A stretch of DNA of 64,000 nucleotides, from contig NW_023503302.1 of the NCBI RefSeq assembly GCF_014529535.1, positions 2,153,039 to 2,217,038 of the forward strand. The letters are read 5' to 3'. This DNA is from Bradysia coprophila (Eukaryota > Arthropoda > Insecta > Diptera > Sciaridae). The translations under genes were made by a program, and so were the position numbers. Positions 13,380-25,297 of this stretch are shown in pieces (the stretch's first letter is position 1; every line of letters starts with the position of its first letter). Under the pieces are notes generated by a model. It searched no databases. It had not been told where the DNA came from and saw only the letters and a program-made list of their open reading frames with translations.

Positions 13380-15400
13380 ACGAATTGAATTTATTTAAAA
13401 AAAAAAGTCAAAGGAGATGATAAAATTTAACATAAAGAAATTAAATTGAAATGTATAAGCTACGGAATCTTTGAAACACGTACCTCTATGGCCATAATCT
13501 ATTTATTTTTATTGGTTTATTTTTAAACTGCTAACTGATGAAATGGTTATATATTTATCTGAAATATATATGTATATTGGAGAAAAGAAAAGATGAAAAA
13601 ACAATACAAAAAAAAAGAATAGTGAAGAATATAATTATAACTGATGTGTTTTATCCTAATAATATATTTTAATATCAAAATTGAAGTGGAAAGAGATGAA
13701 GAGATGAAAATAAGATTTTATTTTAATATATTAGAATTTTTTAGATAAGGAGAAGAAGCAGAGAAAAAAAGCAACAAAAAAAATCGTTTATAAGTTAGGA
13801 CGAGGAGGAAAGACAGAGAGTGAGAGACAGAGAAAGTAACACGAGATCGGTAAATTATTTTATTTATCAAATTTAGAAATTTACGAAAATGGGGAGTGTA
13901 AGAGTGGAAGTAGAGGTTGACGAAGAAGAAGAAGAAAAAAAAACAATTAATGTAAAACAAAAAATTAAATTAAAATTAAAAAAATAATAAAATTATGACA
14001 TGAAAAATTTAATGAAAAAAAAAACTAATTATTGTTGTGTTAAAAAAGGTTTATTTATTTTTCATAATGTTGTGTAGACGTTTGATTTTTCATTTTTATT
14101 TTGTTCGTACACATAAAATATTGGGAGATTCACACACCGAACAACAAACAAATTCATAGAACAAAAACAAAGAAGATGAAAAAACGTTGATGACAACAAT
14201 TTTAAATTAAAATAAAAAACGAAATACACCAATTAAAAAAAATCCAAGTTCGAATAAAATCCGAGCGGCCTAATATGACGAAACCTACTAATTTAAAAGA
14301 AGAAGAAGAAGATGAAGAAGAAGACGTAAACGTGATTTTAATTGATGGGTTTAATTGACGGATAAGTTTTTCTTTTCGTTATTCAATGAATGAGTGAGAT
14401 TAGTTTTTGTGATAAATAATAATTTTCATTTCGTTTTTGTTACGTACTACATTAGAGTGTCGCTGCAAACAAATTATTCCAAACTAAACAAAGAAAATCA
14501 TTTGAAATTTTAGAGAAACGGAGGAGAATCTCTTCCACATGAAAATCTCCCATTTTCCTAGTTATTGACAAAATAAAAATAAAAATCAAATTAAATTAAT
14601 AAATTATTATTAAAAAAATGAAAAAAAAACATGAAAAAATGCTACTAAGTGTCATATTTGAGAGTATTAATAAAAAAAAATACTTTTTATTATAATTGTG
14701 AATCTCGCCCACCCTTTCCCCGACAAAGTAAAAAAAATAATAAAAATTTGACCCGCCCGCCCTCTTCAAATGAAACTAAAAAATAAAATAAAAATACAAC
14801 ACACGCTCACACACATTTTGAAACAACCAAAATCGCACTTTTTTAAAAATAAAATGAAATAAAAACTATGATTGAAAAAATATGAAAGAAAAATACTCAA
14901 AAAATAGTATTAAAGAAAATGAAAAAAAAAAATAACAAAAATTAGAAGTATTTCGTAATAATATTTTTAACAAAGACTTTTATAAGAACAGAACAACATA
15001 AAATTAAAAATACAAAATATTTATGATATAACGCTACCATGCAAAAAAAAAGTGGAAAAACAAAAGAAAATGGAAAGGTAAATTTACAACAGAAAAAAAA
15101 AAGTTTTTTCTTTCAGTTTGTTTTTACAACAAAAAATTTTCGAATCGAGTACTGCGTAGACTTTCATTGCGCATGATTTTTTTACCATCAAGTAAAACTA
15201 AAAAATAGAAAAAAACAACTGCAGACGAAAGTAATGCGCGCATGATGAGTTTTTTTTGTAAACGAAAAAAAGATGTTAATAATTAATGTCGAAAAATATG
15301 TCACATTATTCCAAGTTGGTGTAAATATTATTTTCCAATCATGTTTGCTATATTGTATAAATGTGTACTAAAAATAAAAAAAATTGAGTAAATTTTAACG
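13380..15400. repeat. A-rich low-complexity tract
   Basis: About 2 kb of + strand sequence is dominated by A runs and AAAT/AAAG/GAAGAA patches with few C bases and no coding signal. It sits in the intergenic region 4.4 kb after the RhoGAP stop, and several AATAAA words occur by composition alone. Confidence 0.6.
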
Positions 15401-15723
15401 TATCGGACTTTTTGTTATGTAATCATTTACGCATTTACTGTACCCTACACTTTACGAATTTATACGGTTCGCAAGATTTTTCCACATAAAATTTTTAGCA
15501 CATCAAACATTCTCTTCTAAATCGATGGATGACTTGGAACTTTTGCTAACACTACCTTCGTGATTAAGTTGGAGGTGGCTCAACCGGTTTTTTCCTATCC
15601 TAGTACTCTCGACAAAACGTATAAACAAATACACAGTTACAGGTAGACATTGACAAGGCTCATTTTAAGAATGGAAATTCTTGTAAAATTCGTGAAAATT
15701 ATCAAAATAAAGTTCAAAATAAT

Positions 15724-15892
15724 TGCGGCTTGTCAACTTTCGGAACCCTGGACTTTAATTAAATAGTCGTGTAATACCTCCAAATAAATTTCTAAAAATC
15801 TAGAATTAAGTTTTGGATTTTCAGAAATATATTTGGAGGCATTCCTCGACTATTTGAGTAAAGTCCAGGGTGCCGAAAGTTGGCAAGCTGCA
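15724..15892. mobile_element. About 169-bp inverted-repeat element
   Basis: Outer arms (GGCTTGTCAACTTTCGG ... CCGAAAGTTGGCAAGC) continue inward through CCTGGACTTTA and ATACCTCCAAATAAATTTC with few mismatches. A decayed relative with the same TTTGGAGGTATTCCTCGACT core lies at about 1236-1356. Confidence 0.65.
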
Positions 15893-16520
15893 CTTAATTT
15901 CAATGTTCCTATAACTTCTGCCGCTAAAAGACATCAACGCACATTATCATAATTGTTATACAATAATTGTTATAAATGAGAAAGTCATGAAATCAGTCAT
16001 GAAAATCATAGGTAAAGCACAAAATATTTGCTGAAGTTGCACGATTACGTTAGGATTAGTCAAAACTTGAAAGTCAAACAATGTGTTGAAGGGTATACCC
16101 ATTTCCTGCTACCAAGAACAGGTAAGGCGCCAGTGGATCGCCAAATTAAGATCATGTATCAACTGTTGGCCAATTCACATATTTGAGCATTTAACCTTTT
16201 TCACGAGGAAAGCTTTACTTTCGAATCTATTACTTAATTTTTGATGTATTTCATTGATTTTTAATCTTTTGCTTTTCTTTGAACATGCTCTTTACTATAA
16301 GACCGCATTAGGCAGGGCTCGTCGTTAATTCCTGAAGTCTCGTTATCGATAACAAATGATAGCCGCGATATGACGTGCGCACACAGATGGTTGATTTAGA
16401 TCACATTTCTTTTTATTGCAATTCAAACGGGGGTCTATTAGGAGAATTCCCTTAAAAAAATGAATTGTAATTGTATGCTTCGAGCGCTACATTTTGTTTT
16501 GAAAAATTTCGATATCTTAA

Positions 16521-16628
16521 TGCTTGATTTCCTCTTACGCCGATTACGCTCCGTTTAGCTAAACCACGCCTCTTTTTTATTGTTTAAAAAGTAAACGGAG
16601 CGTATTCGGTGTAAGAGGAAATCAAGCA
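16521..16628. mobile_element. 108-bp MITE with TAA target duplication
   Basis: Almost perfect terminal arms (TGCTTGATTTCCTCTTACGC and inverse) cover most of the element. TAA flanks both sides (16518-16520, 16629-16631). A 3-bp T(A/T)A duplication is characteristic of PIF/Harbinger elements, so that class is the best guess. Confidence 0.7.
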
Positions 16629-16687
16629 TAACGCCAACAACTTTGCTATCAAACGTCATAAGAAACTTTGCTTTCAAACGTCATAAG

Positions 16688-16848
16688 AAACTTTATTTTT
16701 TATTTAGTGAAACATACTAGACATACTAGGCTGGATTTATAAACCAGAGGTTGCTAGTTCAGCCCAGCTGTGGACATTACGAGCAAAAATGCTTTCACTT
16801 CACATTTTGATGTCTATGATATGTTTCACTAAATAAAAATTAAAGTTT
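16688..16848. mobile_element. About 160-bp inverted-repeat element
   Basis: The left end AAACTTTATTTTTTATTTAG continues to GTGAAACATA. It is mirrored by TATGTTTCACTAAATAAAAA with TTAAAGTTT at the right end. The interior is unpaired. Near the left side the 18-bp word CAAACGTCATAAGAAACT occurs twice in tandem. Confidence 0.5.
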
Positions 16849-17404
16849 GTTGGTTTTACCAGAGTTCACAGGAACTCATAATTCTCATATGTCATAAGAA
16901 ACGTTAGGTCTAAAAAAATATTGAAATTTTACAACAAAGAAAGTAACGCACTAGTATTGTAGCCCAGCTCTGGCTCTGGTTTATGTGGACTTACATAGAA
17001 AATCTTACATTGAAACTAAGGATGTCAATGGTCTATTGAATATTGAATATTCTTATATCAAAGAAAGTAACAGACTCGATACTGTCGATATGCTTGTCGT
17101 CTGTGAAAGTTTTCAAAAATCATTAAAGTTTTCCTGCTACACTTTCAAGTCCAACCGGTTCTTTTTGTTCAATTTGTAGTCGAACTTAGTTCCTTTCAGC
17201 AAGTTGCGGATTCTCCAATCACTAAGCTTCAAATGAAACAAAAAACCAATCGGTTTGCGCATTTGCTTTATAATTAAATTCATAAATTTGTCATTACCAT
17301 ACGGAACATTATTTTATTCATAATTCAAAAATGAAATCAAAAAAATTCAAAGTGTTTTTCGCAGAAAAACGTGTTTATTCTAATCAATTCGTCCGTTTGC
17401 AAAT

Positions 17405-19159
17405 CTAAGCAAACCGCTGGTTCATACTAGTTTCCGTTGTCATAGGATTTATCTGACAATCGTCAACACCTTGGCCGTCTTGGGTCACAACGACGGGAGT
17501 GGTCAGTCCAGAAGAGCATGTGAAAGTAAGAGTCTTTCCCTGGAATGTTTTCAATTTAAAGAAATGTCGTAAATTGATGGCAGTTAGTCGCTTTGGTTGT
17601 ACCTGCAATTCGGAGATTTCCTTCTGCATAGCCATATTGTATTTCGGAGTTGATTGTTTCTTTTGCTCCCATTTCTCCAACAGCTTGTTGAACCTAATGA
17701 AATAATTAATAGAAATTTGTTAAAGACAATCGACAGTGCCGTGGAACCTTTATTAAATCATGGGCCAGAGAAATGAACAACAAAATACTAATTTCACGTA
17801 AATTTCAAGCATCGGAAAAATATGGATGCGGAAGACAGTTATGTGTCGGGGCCGAAAATGAGGGAGTTTCGATATTTTTCTCAGGTTTTCGACCCCTTAC
17901 ATGAAAATTTTTTTGTTCACTTCGTTCGGGCTACAACAAGCGAAATTGCCTAAAAACAATCGTCCAAAACAGATACACAAATAACTATTACATGCCCGAC
18001 AATCATACAGAATCGAGAATGGGAGGATACAAACATATTTGAACACCCTCAGTGGTTCGATGTCGAATTCAATGTGATGTTTGCATACATGTATGCTATG
18101 GAATGACATTGCACAAAATAAGTGTCAGCATTGAAGCAGCTGATGATGCAGCTAGAGCCAGGCTAGAACCGGAAATATTAAAAAAAAAGCGTGAAACAGC
18201 ACACAAAGTGATCAGTTAAACACAGCTGGTGAAAGGAACTATGAAGTTATGAAGAATTCCTCAATGTCTATAAATCCCAACGCATTTTAGCAAATACGGT
18301 AGGTATACGATAATGAGACGCTAAAGCAGTACAAGAAACATCCAGTGTTGATTCAATTACCATTCTTTGCAAGTCAAAAGAGTGCACTACTTACACGTTC
18401 TCGAAATTCGAATTTGAAATTAACGGAGCAACCAGACCGACAACGTTCTCGGATATCTTATTGATAGTGGCAATCGAATTGTTCTGATGGTATGGCACGA
18501 GAGCGTTGCAAATTCCATGGGCTGCATTGCGTAGTCCCGCTTGACAATTCGCATTCGATCGCATTCCATTTTTCTTGAATTTCGACTGGTTGTTGCTGCA
18601 AATGGGAATGGCTTTTGCAATTTTAATACAGAACCGGCTACGATAGGAAATTTCTTCTTACCGATTAAATCCGTTCGGTATGTCACGGTCTGCGTATGGC
18701 TTGTCAAAGTACCGACGGTTCCGGTATTGGCTGTTGCCCAAACGTTCCTTCTGTCTGGCAGCGGCTGGGATCAATGGAGCCATGCCAACCGGCCGGTTTG
18801 GGTCTTTCAATCTCCATTGAAGTGATGATGCATCAGGCATGGACTCATCTGAAAAGTTAGGTTAAGTCTTACTGGCGTTTAGATTTTCAAAACTACCTAT
18901 GTCCATCGACGTGTTGGATTCAAAATTTTGGTTGTTTCTTCTTCTGTTTCTATCTCTTTTCACCAATGACGGGGCCTTAATGCCAGCTGCAGAAATGTAT
19001 TCCTCTTGAAAAAAAATGGACGCGAGGTTAGCTTTCGATCATCGAATGGAATATTTACGTTCCAATGTTTTAAAAAAACGTACCGAGTGACATGCCTGAA
19101 GCCTCTTCGACCGAGACTTTTGGTGCGATCAGGATTTTCTTAGGTTGTTCGGGTTCCAT
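17405..19159 (-). CDS. Unrecognised 286-residue basic protein, possibly an mRNA-export adaptor
   Basis: Exons on the minus strand: 19159-19084, 19004-18897, 18848-18662, 18595-18395, 17693-17405. All joins keep frame, and the GT|gtaagt donor at 18395 fixes the last one. The start is MEPEQPKKILIAPKVSVEE. Residues about 40-50 are strongly basic (KRDRNRRRNNQ), a second basic/Asn-rich patch follows (YRNRRYFDKPY ... NNQSKFKKNG), then a helical segment (NVFNKLLEKWEQKK). The C terminus is TSMNQRFA. No signal peptide or membrane segment is seen. I do not recognise the family. The last residues resemble the short C-terminal [LM]-N-x-R-F helix motif that I recall from UAP56-binding export adaptors, which with the basic patches suggests an RNA role; this is weak inference. 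Intron 4 (701 nt) holds a copy of a local repeat. Confidence 0.7.
17840..18095. repeat. Diverged copy of the 'ggggccgaaaatgaggg' repeat module
   Basis: It lies inside intron 4 of the 286-residue protein gene. It shares GGGGCCGAAAATGAGGG, the ACTTCGTTCGG core and GCGAAATTGCCTAAAA with the two near-identical modules at 19.9 and 20.7 kb, but has many substitutions and lacks part of the middle. Confidence 0.6.
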
Positions 19160-19773
19160 TATCGAGTATTATCGGAAAAAAAAGCAAAAGTCTAATAGCG
19201 CACAAACGATTTTGAGTACTTTGACGTCGATGCCGCTCGATGTACACGCCAAATTGAAGTGTCTGTCGTTATGAAATCAACGCATATGCCGCATAGGGTG
19301 AACATAAAATAACTGTGGTCTATCAGTTATCTTAACGTCTCGATACACGTAGTCTCAGCTCAACTCACTGAAATGATATATGCGATGCCATCGCTTTTAT
19401 TCAGTCTACCAGTGATATCGATCGCATAAAACCGAATTTTTGTATTTAAAGTGATAGCATTGATTTTAATTTGTATTAGGCTACTCTTACGGTTTGATCT
19501 AATTTACGCCGAAAGTGCTCTTGAGAATTTGAATTTTCGACGAATCACGAATCGACGAAAAACATGTGGTTTCGTGACATATGAGGACCGAAAGTAAAAT
19601 GATGACAGTGACATTTACTTTCGGCCCGCAAATACGGAAGCCCACGGGGCGAAAGTAAAATCATGACAGTGACATTTACATTTGAGGACCGAAAATACAA
19701 ACTTTCGCAGTATTTGGCATAAAATAGTTATTTACGTATCGATTGAGTAGGCCGAAAGAGTTACGTATTAAGT

Positions 19774-19892
19774 TTTGTATGCTTGCTAAGAGGACCGAAA
19801 GTAAAGAAATGTCAATTCAAGGGGCGAAAGCGAAAGCTTTCGCCCCGCGAATTGACAGCTTTACTTTCGGTCCTCTAAGCAAGCATACAAAA
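19774..19892. mobile_element. 119-bp near-perfect palindrome (hairpin element)
   Basis: The ends TTTTGTATGCTTGCTAAGAG and inverse continue through GACCGAAAGTAAAG. The arms pair to within a few bases of the centre (near 19833). The word GACCGAAAGTAAA also recurs at 19587 and 20150, so it belongs to a local repeat family. Confidence 0.7.
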
Positions 19893-19904
19893 TAAATTGT
19901 TCAT

Positions 19905-20100
19905 GCTTCGGGGCCGAAAATGAGGGCAATTTTTCGAATTTTCTCGGGTTTCCGACCCTCTGCATGAAAACTTACATGTGCACCTGTTTGGGACGGTTGA
20001 TTTAAGGCACTTTCGCTTGTAAGCCTCACTTCGTTCGGCCTACAATCCGCGAAATTGCCTAAAATCAATCGTCCAAAACAGGTACACAAATAACCATTTC
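19905..20100. repeat. About 196-bp repeat module, copy 1
   Basis: From TGCTTCGGGGCCGAAAATGA to TACACAAATAACCATTTC this is nearly identical, and in the same orientation, to 20688-20884. It separates two hairpins. Differences are a handful of single bases. Confidence 0.8.
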
Positions 20101-20126
20101 AAACTTGGAGACTTATTATGAAAGAG

Positions 20127-20265
20127 AAATAGTTATTTGGATCACAAGGGACGAAAGTAAAGAAATTCAACCGTGTGCGAGAGTTGCTGCCCGCGCCGAA
20201 GGCAAGGGCCGCAATCGCACAGGTTGAATTTCTTTACGTCGTCCCGTGTGATCCACATAACTTTT
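20127..20265. mobile_element. Hairpin element, about 139 bp
   Basis: The left arm (AGTTATTTGGATCACAAGGG, then ACGAAAGTAAAGAAATTCAA) pairs with the right arm (TTGAATTTCTTTACGTCGTC, then CCGTGTGATCCACATAACT). The loop contains GCCGAAGGCAAGG, similar to the loop word GCCGAAGGCGAGG of the next hairpin. Confidence 0.65.
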
Positions 20266-20687
20266 TATCACGAGAACTACGAAAATTGTAATTGAGGAAC
20301 ATAAACTCGAAGAAATGCGTTATCGTATGATGAATGAAACCAAGATATGCTGACATTTGCGGGGGTCACGGGGGCGGCAGCCTCCTGGTAAAAGAAAATA
20401 TTAATATTATCAACCATCACAACAATCAGACGTAAAAAACAACAACAAATTCTTCTGAATTATTCGTCATCAACTTTGTATGTTAACATTAATCAGAGCA
20501 CTGGCGCACGGTTTGTTCAATATTGATCAAAGTAAACATCTTGACAAGATTTGACTTTCGCATTATGTACATCGACTTTCGCATTATATTCATAGACTTT
20601 CGTATTATGTATTAACCGATGTCGATACATAACTTGCATTTTTTTACTTTCGCTTCCCGTTTGGGAACCGAAAATTACAATTTGCAT

Positions 20688-20884
20688 GCTTCGGGGCCGA
20701 AAATGAGGGCAATTTTTCGAATTTTCTCGGGTTTCCGGCCCTCTGCATGAAAACTCACATGTGCACCTGTTTGGGACGGTTGATTTAAGGCACTTTCGCT
20801 TGTAAGCCTCACTTCGTTCGGCCTACAATCCGCGAAATTGCCTAAAATCAATCGTCCAAAACAGGTACACAAATGACTATTTCG
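20688..20884. repeat. About 197-bp repeat module, copy 2
   Basis: Near-identical direct repeat of 19905-20100 (for example 'tttccggccctctgc' here against 'tttccgaccctctgc' there). High identity points to recent duplication or recent insertion of two copies of one element. Confidence 0.8.
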
Positions 20885-20908
20885 TAGTTCGTGTGATGAA
20901 TAGTAGAT

Positions 20909-21176
20909 TACGTTGGATGCTGCGAAAGTAATTCATTACACAAGGACACAATTTTGTGATACGAGCAAACTCACGAGTAAGTTTTTGAGCAACATGCTTC
21001 GGTAACTGTTTTCGAGACAAGTGTAGAGTTTGCATATCCGAGCCGAAGGCGAGGTATGCAACTACACTTGTCGAGAAAACAGTTACCGAAGCTTGTTGCT
21101 CAAAAACACGAGTGAGTTTGCGAGTTCTACAAAATTGTGTCCGAGAGCAATGAATTACGTCGCAGCATCCAACGTA
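20909..21176. mobile_element. 268-bp hairpin element
   Basis: TACGTTGGATGCTGCG at the left is mirrored by CGCAGCATCCAACGTA at the right. Pairing continues inward through GACACAATTTTGT, GAGCAAACTCACGAG, TTTTTGAGCAAC and CTGTTTTCGAGACAAGTGTA. The loop carries GAGCCGAAGGCGAGG. Confidence 0.75.
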
Positions 21177-23742
21177 TTCTGGTTTATTGCCTGCTCATGC
21201 GAAAATTGACTATTACACGGCTGTTCTGCAGAAATTCTACATAAACCAAAACCAACAAAACAAAATAAATCTGTTCTTCCGATAAAACGTTTACAAACAA
21301 ATCTAGTGTACTGACGAAATCGGCTCACACGCTACACGTCTCCTAAAAAATTGATCCCGAAAACAGCACTCATGTTACATTAGTATTGTCGCAACCTCGG
21401 TCGCAACAGTAGTTCAAATTCCGTTGGTGACATGTTGACATTGAATAGTTTTTCGCAGTTAGTATCGATGAAGACGCATTGTTTGTGCAAATATTTTATT
21501 AGTCCTTTTTAATGTTTTCAAAAAAATGTGCAACAAAGTGTAGTGTTTGTACTATCAGCAAAAGCATGTGAGGCCATAAAGTGTTACTTCGGAACATCAA
21601 AATTATTGTTACAATAAATATGGCCGACAATTCTGTGTTTCGAATTCTTTTAAAAGTATGTTGTAGCCAGATTACTTGCGTAACAAGTTTTTCTGAAATA
21701 ACTGTGTTCATCGATCAATATTTTTATCAAAAAAAATGTTATTTTAGCGACATTTCTTGCATTCTTTTTCGATCGATCGATTCATTCAACAAAAAAGATA
21801 AAATGAAAGCAAGGCAAATTTTACTTGAAAGAACTGTCAACTTGAAATAAACCCCAAATATCCCTAGTGTAATGGATCACTTTCGCAGGGGGTAAACAGC
21901 CGTGTAATAGTCAATTTTCGCATGGGGCAGGCAATAAAAACATATTTTGACAAATGCCCCAAGGCAAGTTATAATTAACTGATATTCGGTCGTCTCGCTC
22001 CCATCCACTCTATAGGTTTGTTCCAAGTTAAATATAGTCAGGGGTCGTACTACTCCTTATTTTCCTGATTTTCCTTATTTTTGAAAAAACCACCTTATTC
22101 CTCCTTATTTTTGAAAAAGTTCCTTTTTTTCCTTATTTTTCAATAGTTTTGACGAGAAAACTACATTTTTGGATAACAGATAATAAAAAAAAATCGCTGC
22201 GCGGCAGAATACTGAGCAATAGGGTCATCGTAAATCTTCACCCGATCTCCTACTGCTAGTAAACAAACCATAGAAATGTAGTTCCTTGTTGTCGATTTTA
22301 CTGAAGAAAAATATCCACGTGGATTACAGTAATTTTGCTACCTTCCCACTCAATGGGAAGAGCGGTGTTGAAGAAGGGGAGGGAGGGTAGAATTGAAGGT
22401 AACGGACGAATGTTTGGAAAGAATTGCCTCTGTCTCACGCTAAAAAGCGCGGTCATACTAAGTCAGTTAAAGCATCGACTTTACAAAAAGTCAGTCTAAC
22501 CAACAATCTAACGACAATAGAGCACAGTGGGGGAGGGGGTCCCAAAGTTTCAAAATTTTGGTGGACGCCACTTGTGTGCGACCTGTTGGAGGCTTGAAAA
22601 GGTCAATGGAATCTACCTGTTCCAAGTCATCTATGGGAAGAATCATTATTTTATTATTTCACTGATGTACTAAGAGGGAAACTTTCCCAACAAACTATGT
22701 GGTGGTAGATCAAACAAAAAAAAAAACCTACATAAACTTAAATTCATTTGATCAAATTATTGTGTTGTTTACAAATTTGATATAATTCTGACCTCAAATC
22801 TCTACTTCACCTAAAAGAAAATTAAGGAATGTAGCATATTGAGAAATGTACAGTTTTATCCTGAGGTTCAAAACACGACCTACAACCAATGGAATGTTGT
22901 AAAGAGCCATAGTCTTATTTTGTGGGTTGTGTGGATTATTTGTATTAATATTTACACGTAAATATTCACAGTCCACAAAATAAACAATTGACATGGTATA
23001 AGAAAGTAGCGGTAAGCTAAGGTTAATAATTTTAAATTAACTTTTACTATTAAACCATGGTAATTCATAGGCCGCGTTCAGGAACGAAAAATTCTTCACT
23101 GAGTGAACATTCGTTTCGTTGAGTTAACGCTGTCAAGTTTAACTTTGAGGTTAGATTTCTCACGATGTACTTTGGTCGTGAAAGTTTACCCAGATGTCAT
23201 GAACGTTTCGTTTCTGAACGTGGCCCATTGCGTTTAAGTGGATTTAAGTGGATTAAATTAGTGTAAAATCGTTGAATATGGGTATGGGAATTTTTGAAAA
23301 ACTTCGTAATTTTTGATTATGAGCCTAAAAAAGCGTGCAGGGGGTGTGCGTATAAAAAATCATCAAGATTTTTACCCAAAAATTTACTTCCAAGCTCCTT
23401 ATTTTCTCCTTAATTTCAACCGAAAAATTCCTTATTTTCTCCTTATTTTTTTAAAAAACCTCCTTATTTCCTTAATAAGGCACGCCATTTTTGAGTGCGA
23501 GGTCTGTATAGTGTAGAGGGAACGCCATATATAACCTAATCAGTTCGCTGTAAATGCCATCTCTCCCTTACTTTAAAATCACAAAATTGCTGAGAAACCT
23601 GGGCCATCTGTGAAACACAAGTAAATCATGGTCAACCATTTTTTAAATTTCACCAAATAAGTGTTTATTTGATTTATTTATGTACAAAATGAAGTTTCAT
23701 TAACATTAACTTCGCATAACAAGAACTAGTGACGTCCAAAGT

Positions 23743-23939
23743 ATAGGTTTGTTCCAAGGCCATATGAATTGTCAAATTTCATCCATAGAACCATAACCTC
23801 AATAATATCTTTGTGTAAATCGCGTAGGCGACGTTGCTCGATTTGTATGAAATATCACGTAAGCGACGTTGCTATGGATGAAATTGTCGTTGTTCGGGTT
23901 GTCAAAGTTCGTGTTTACAGTTACTTGGAACAAACCTAT
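23743..23939. mobile_element. About 197-bp TIR element (ATAGGTTTGTTCCAAG ends)
   Basis: ATAGGTTTGTTCCAAG at the left is matched by CTTGGAACAAACCTAT at the right, bordered by TA/TATA. A relative with diverged ends and the shared ATCCATAG/ATTTCATCC interior lies at 25583-25803. The same left-end word at 22012 suggests another remnant. Confidence 0.7.
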
Positions 23940-25297
23940 ATAAACACTGAAGGTACCGCAGATTCGCAAAAACACGCGGATCCCTACTGTCGAGTGAATA
24001 TAATTTTCATAACGTCAGACCCTCCAAGGTTCTGAAAGAACTAAACATTTTCAATTCACTCAACATTCTCATTTGAAGAATGTTGAGGGTTTACCCGATT
24101 CTCTTTCTTTCTTATTTTATACCTGCAATGCCTTACAAATTTGAAATAAAATCAAATAAGGCTTACCACAGATAAAGCTCGCCAGCAGGAAAGCAAATCT
24201 CTTAACAGAGTTAAAAACTCTTCCCTTACCCAGTCTATCATCACGTAGAGTGACATTTGATAGCTTGGCTATCGGACAGAGAGCTGTTTCGGGCTCAGAA
24301 CTCGGTGGCGGCCCTAGGACAGTGTAGAACTATCCATCTTCAGTTGTTACACCGGTTCCTTCACTAGACAGCAGACGGTAAACTCACATTGAGCAAGTAG
24401 TGAGTACCTAGATGCTAATTCATCAAAACGTTAGACGCAACTACGCGTAATGGCCTACAATTAGGAAAACATCATGAGAACTCAGTCAAAAGCAAAATGA
24501 AAACTCAAAAATACAGAGAAAAATTATCCCTCAACAAATTCACACAATTTTACCTCCATTCTTTCCTTTCTTTGCAGCGTTCAGTTTAGTTAGTCAAGGT
24601 TCAAAGATACTTCTTTAACGGCGACCAGCTCTCAGAATCCACCAAATTTGACAACACAATTCAAAACTTTTTCTATTCTTCTCATTCTTCTCTTTTCTTT
24701 CTTTTCTTTCATTTTCGTACCTGTAAAATGCCTAGCAAAATGGAACTAATATCAACTTACAGAATAACATCTTACAGGATGTCTGTGTATCGGAGGAGAT
24801 CGGATGGCCAGCGACGAATCAACGACGGATGAATGAATAAGTGAGTGATTAGATTTTGCTTTTGTTTTTACTTTGATTTTTCTCTATGAATGTTTTCTCT
24901 GAATTTCGGTTCGCCTGAAATTTCAACAGTCCGTAGGTCTTTTCATGCGTTTGCATGACTAAGTTTTCGATTTGTGTAACAAATAACGATGGACATATAT
25001 ATTGTCCTAGGGCCGACACCGAGTTCTGAGGTCGAAACAGTTCTCTGTTTGATAGTCAAGCTATTTTCATTCACTTAACGTGTCAAAGTTTGGGAAGGGA
25101 AGACTCAACTCTGTTTGTTGTATGATCACTCTGTAAGATGATATTACTTCCATTTTGCTAGGCATTTACAGGTACGAAAATGAAAGAAAAGAGAAGAATG
25201 ACGCTTTCGAAACCCTCAAAATTTTCCTTAAGAATATTTTGAGTGAATAGAAAATGTTTTGATCTTTCAGAACTTTGAGACCTTCAGTGTTTATATA
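23938..25297. mobile_element. 1.36-kb foldback element
   Basis: TATAAACACTGAAGGT at the left and ACCTTCAGTGTTTATA at the right are inverted copies. Pairing resumes inward: GGTTCTGAAAGAACTAAACA against its diverged inverse at about 25255-25275, ATGTTGAGGGTTT against AAACCCTCAAAATT, and the block with AACTCGGTGGCGGCCCTAGG (24300) against CCTAGGGCCGACACCGAGTT (25006). Arms carry insertions relative to each other. A further CGTACCTGTAAAATGCCTAG word occurs internally at 24715. No transposase ORF is visible. Its left end overlaps the end of the preceding small element. Confidence 0.65.

Larger units (their letters stand above)
8997..17404. other. 3' UTR and gene-less region with inverted-repeat elements
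   Basis: After the RhoGAP stop there is an A/T-rich 3' UTR. Beyond it I find no exon chain with domain signal. Identifiable contents are the foldback elements at 10108, 12970, 15724, 16521 and 16688 and an A-rich tract at 13380-15400, listed separately. Short ORFs at 12368-12538 and 12601-12813 are unsupported. Confidence 0.55.

Noticed and set aside
21499..21850. Overlapping ORFs on both strands near 21.6 kb
   Set aside because: AT-rich open frames with no motif; codon use does not stand out.
23769..24035. 88-codon plus-strand ORF
   Set aside because: Runs across the border of two mobile elements; no protein family signal.
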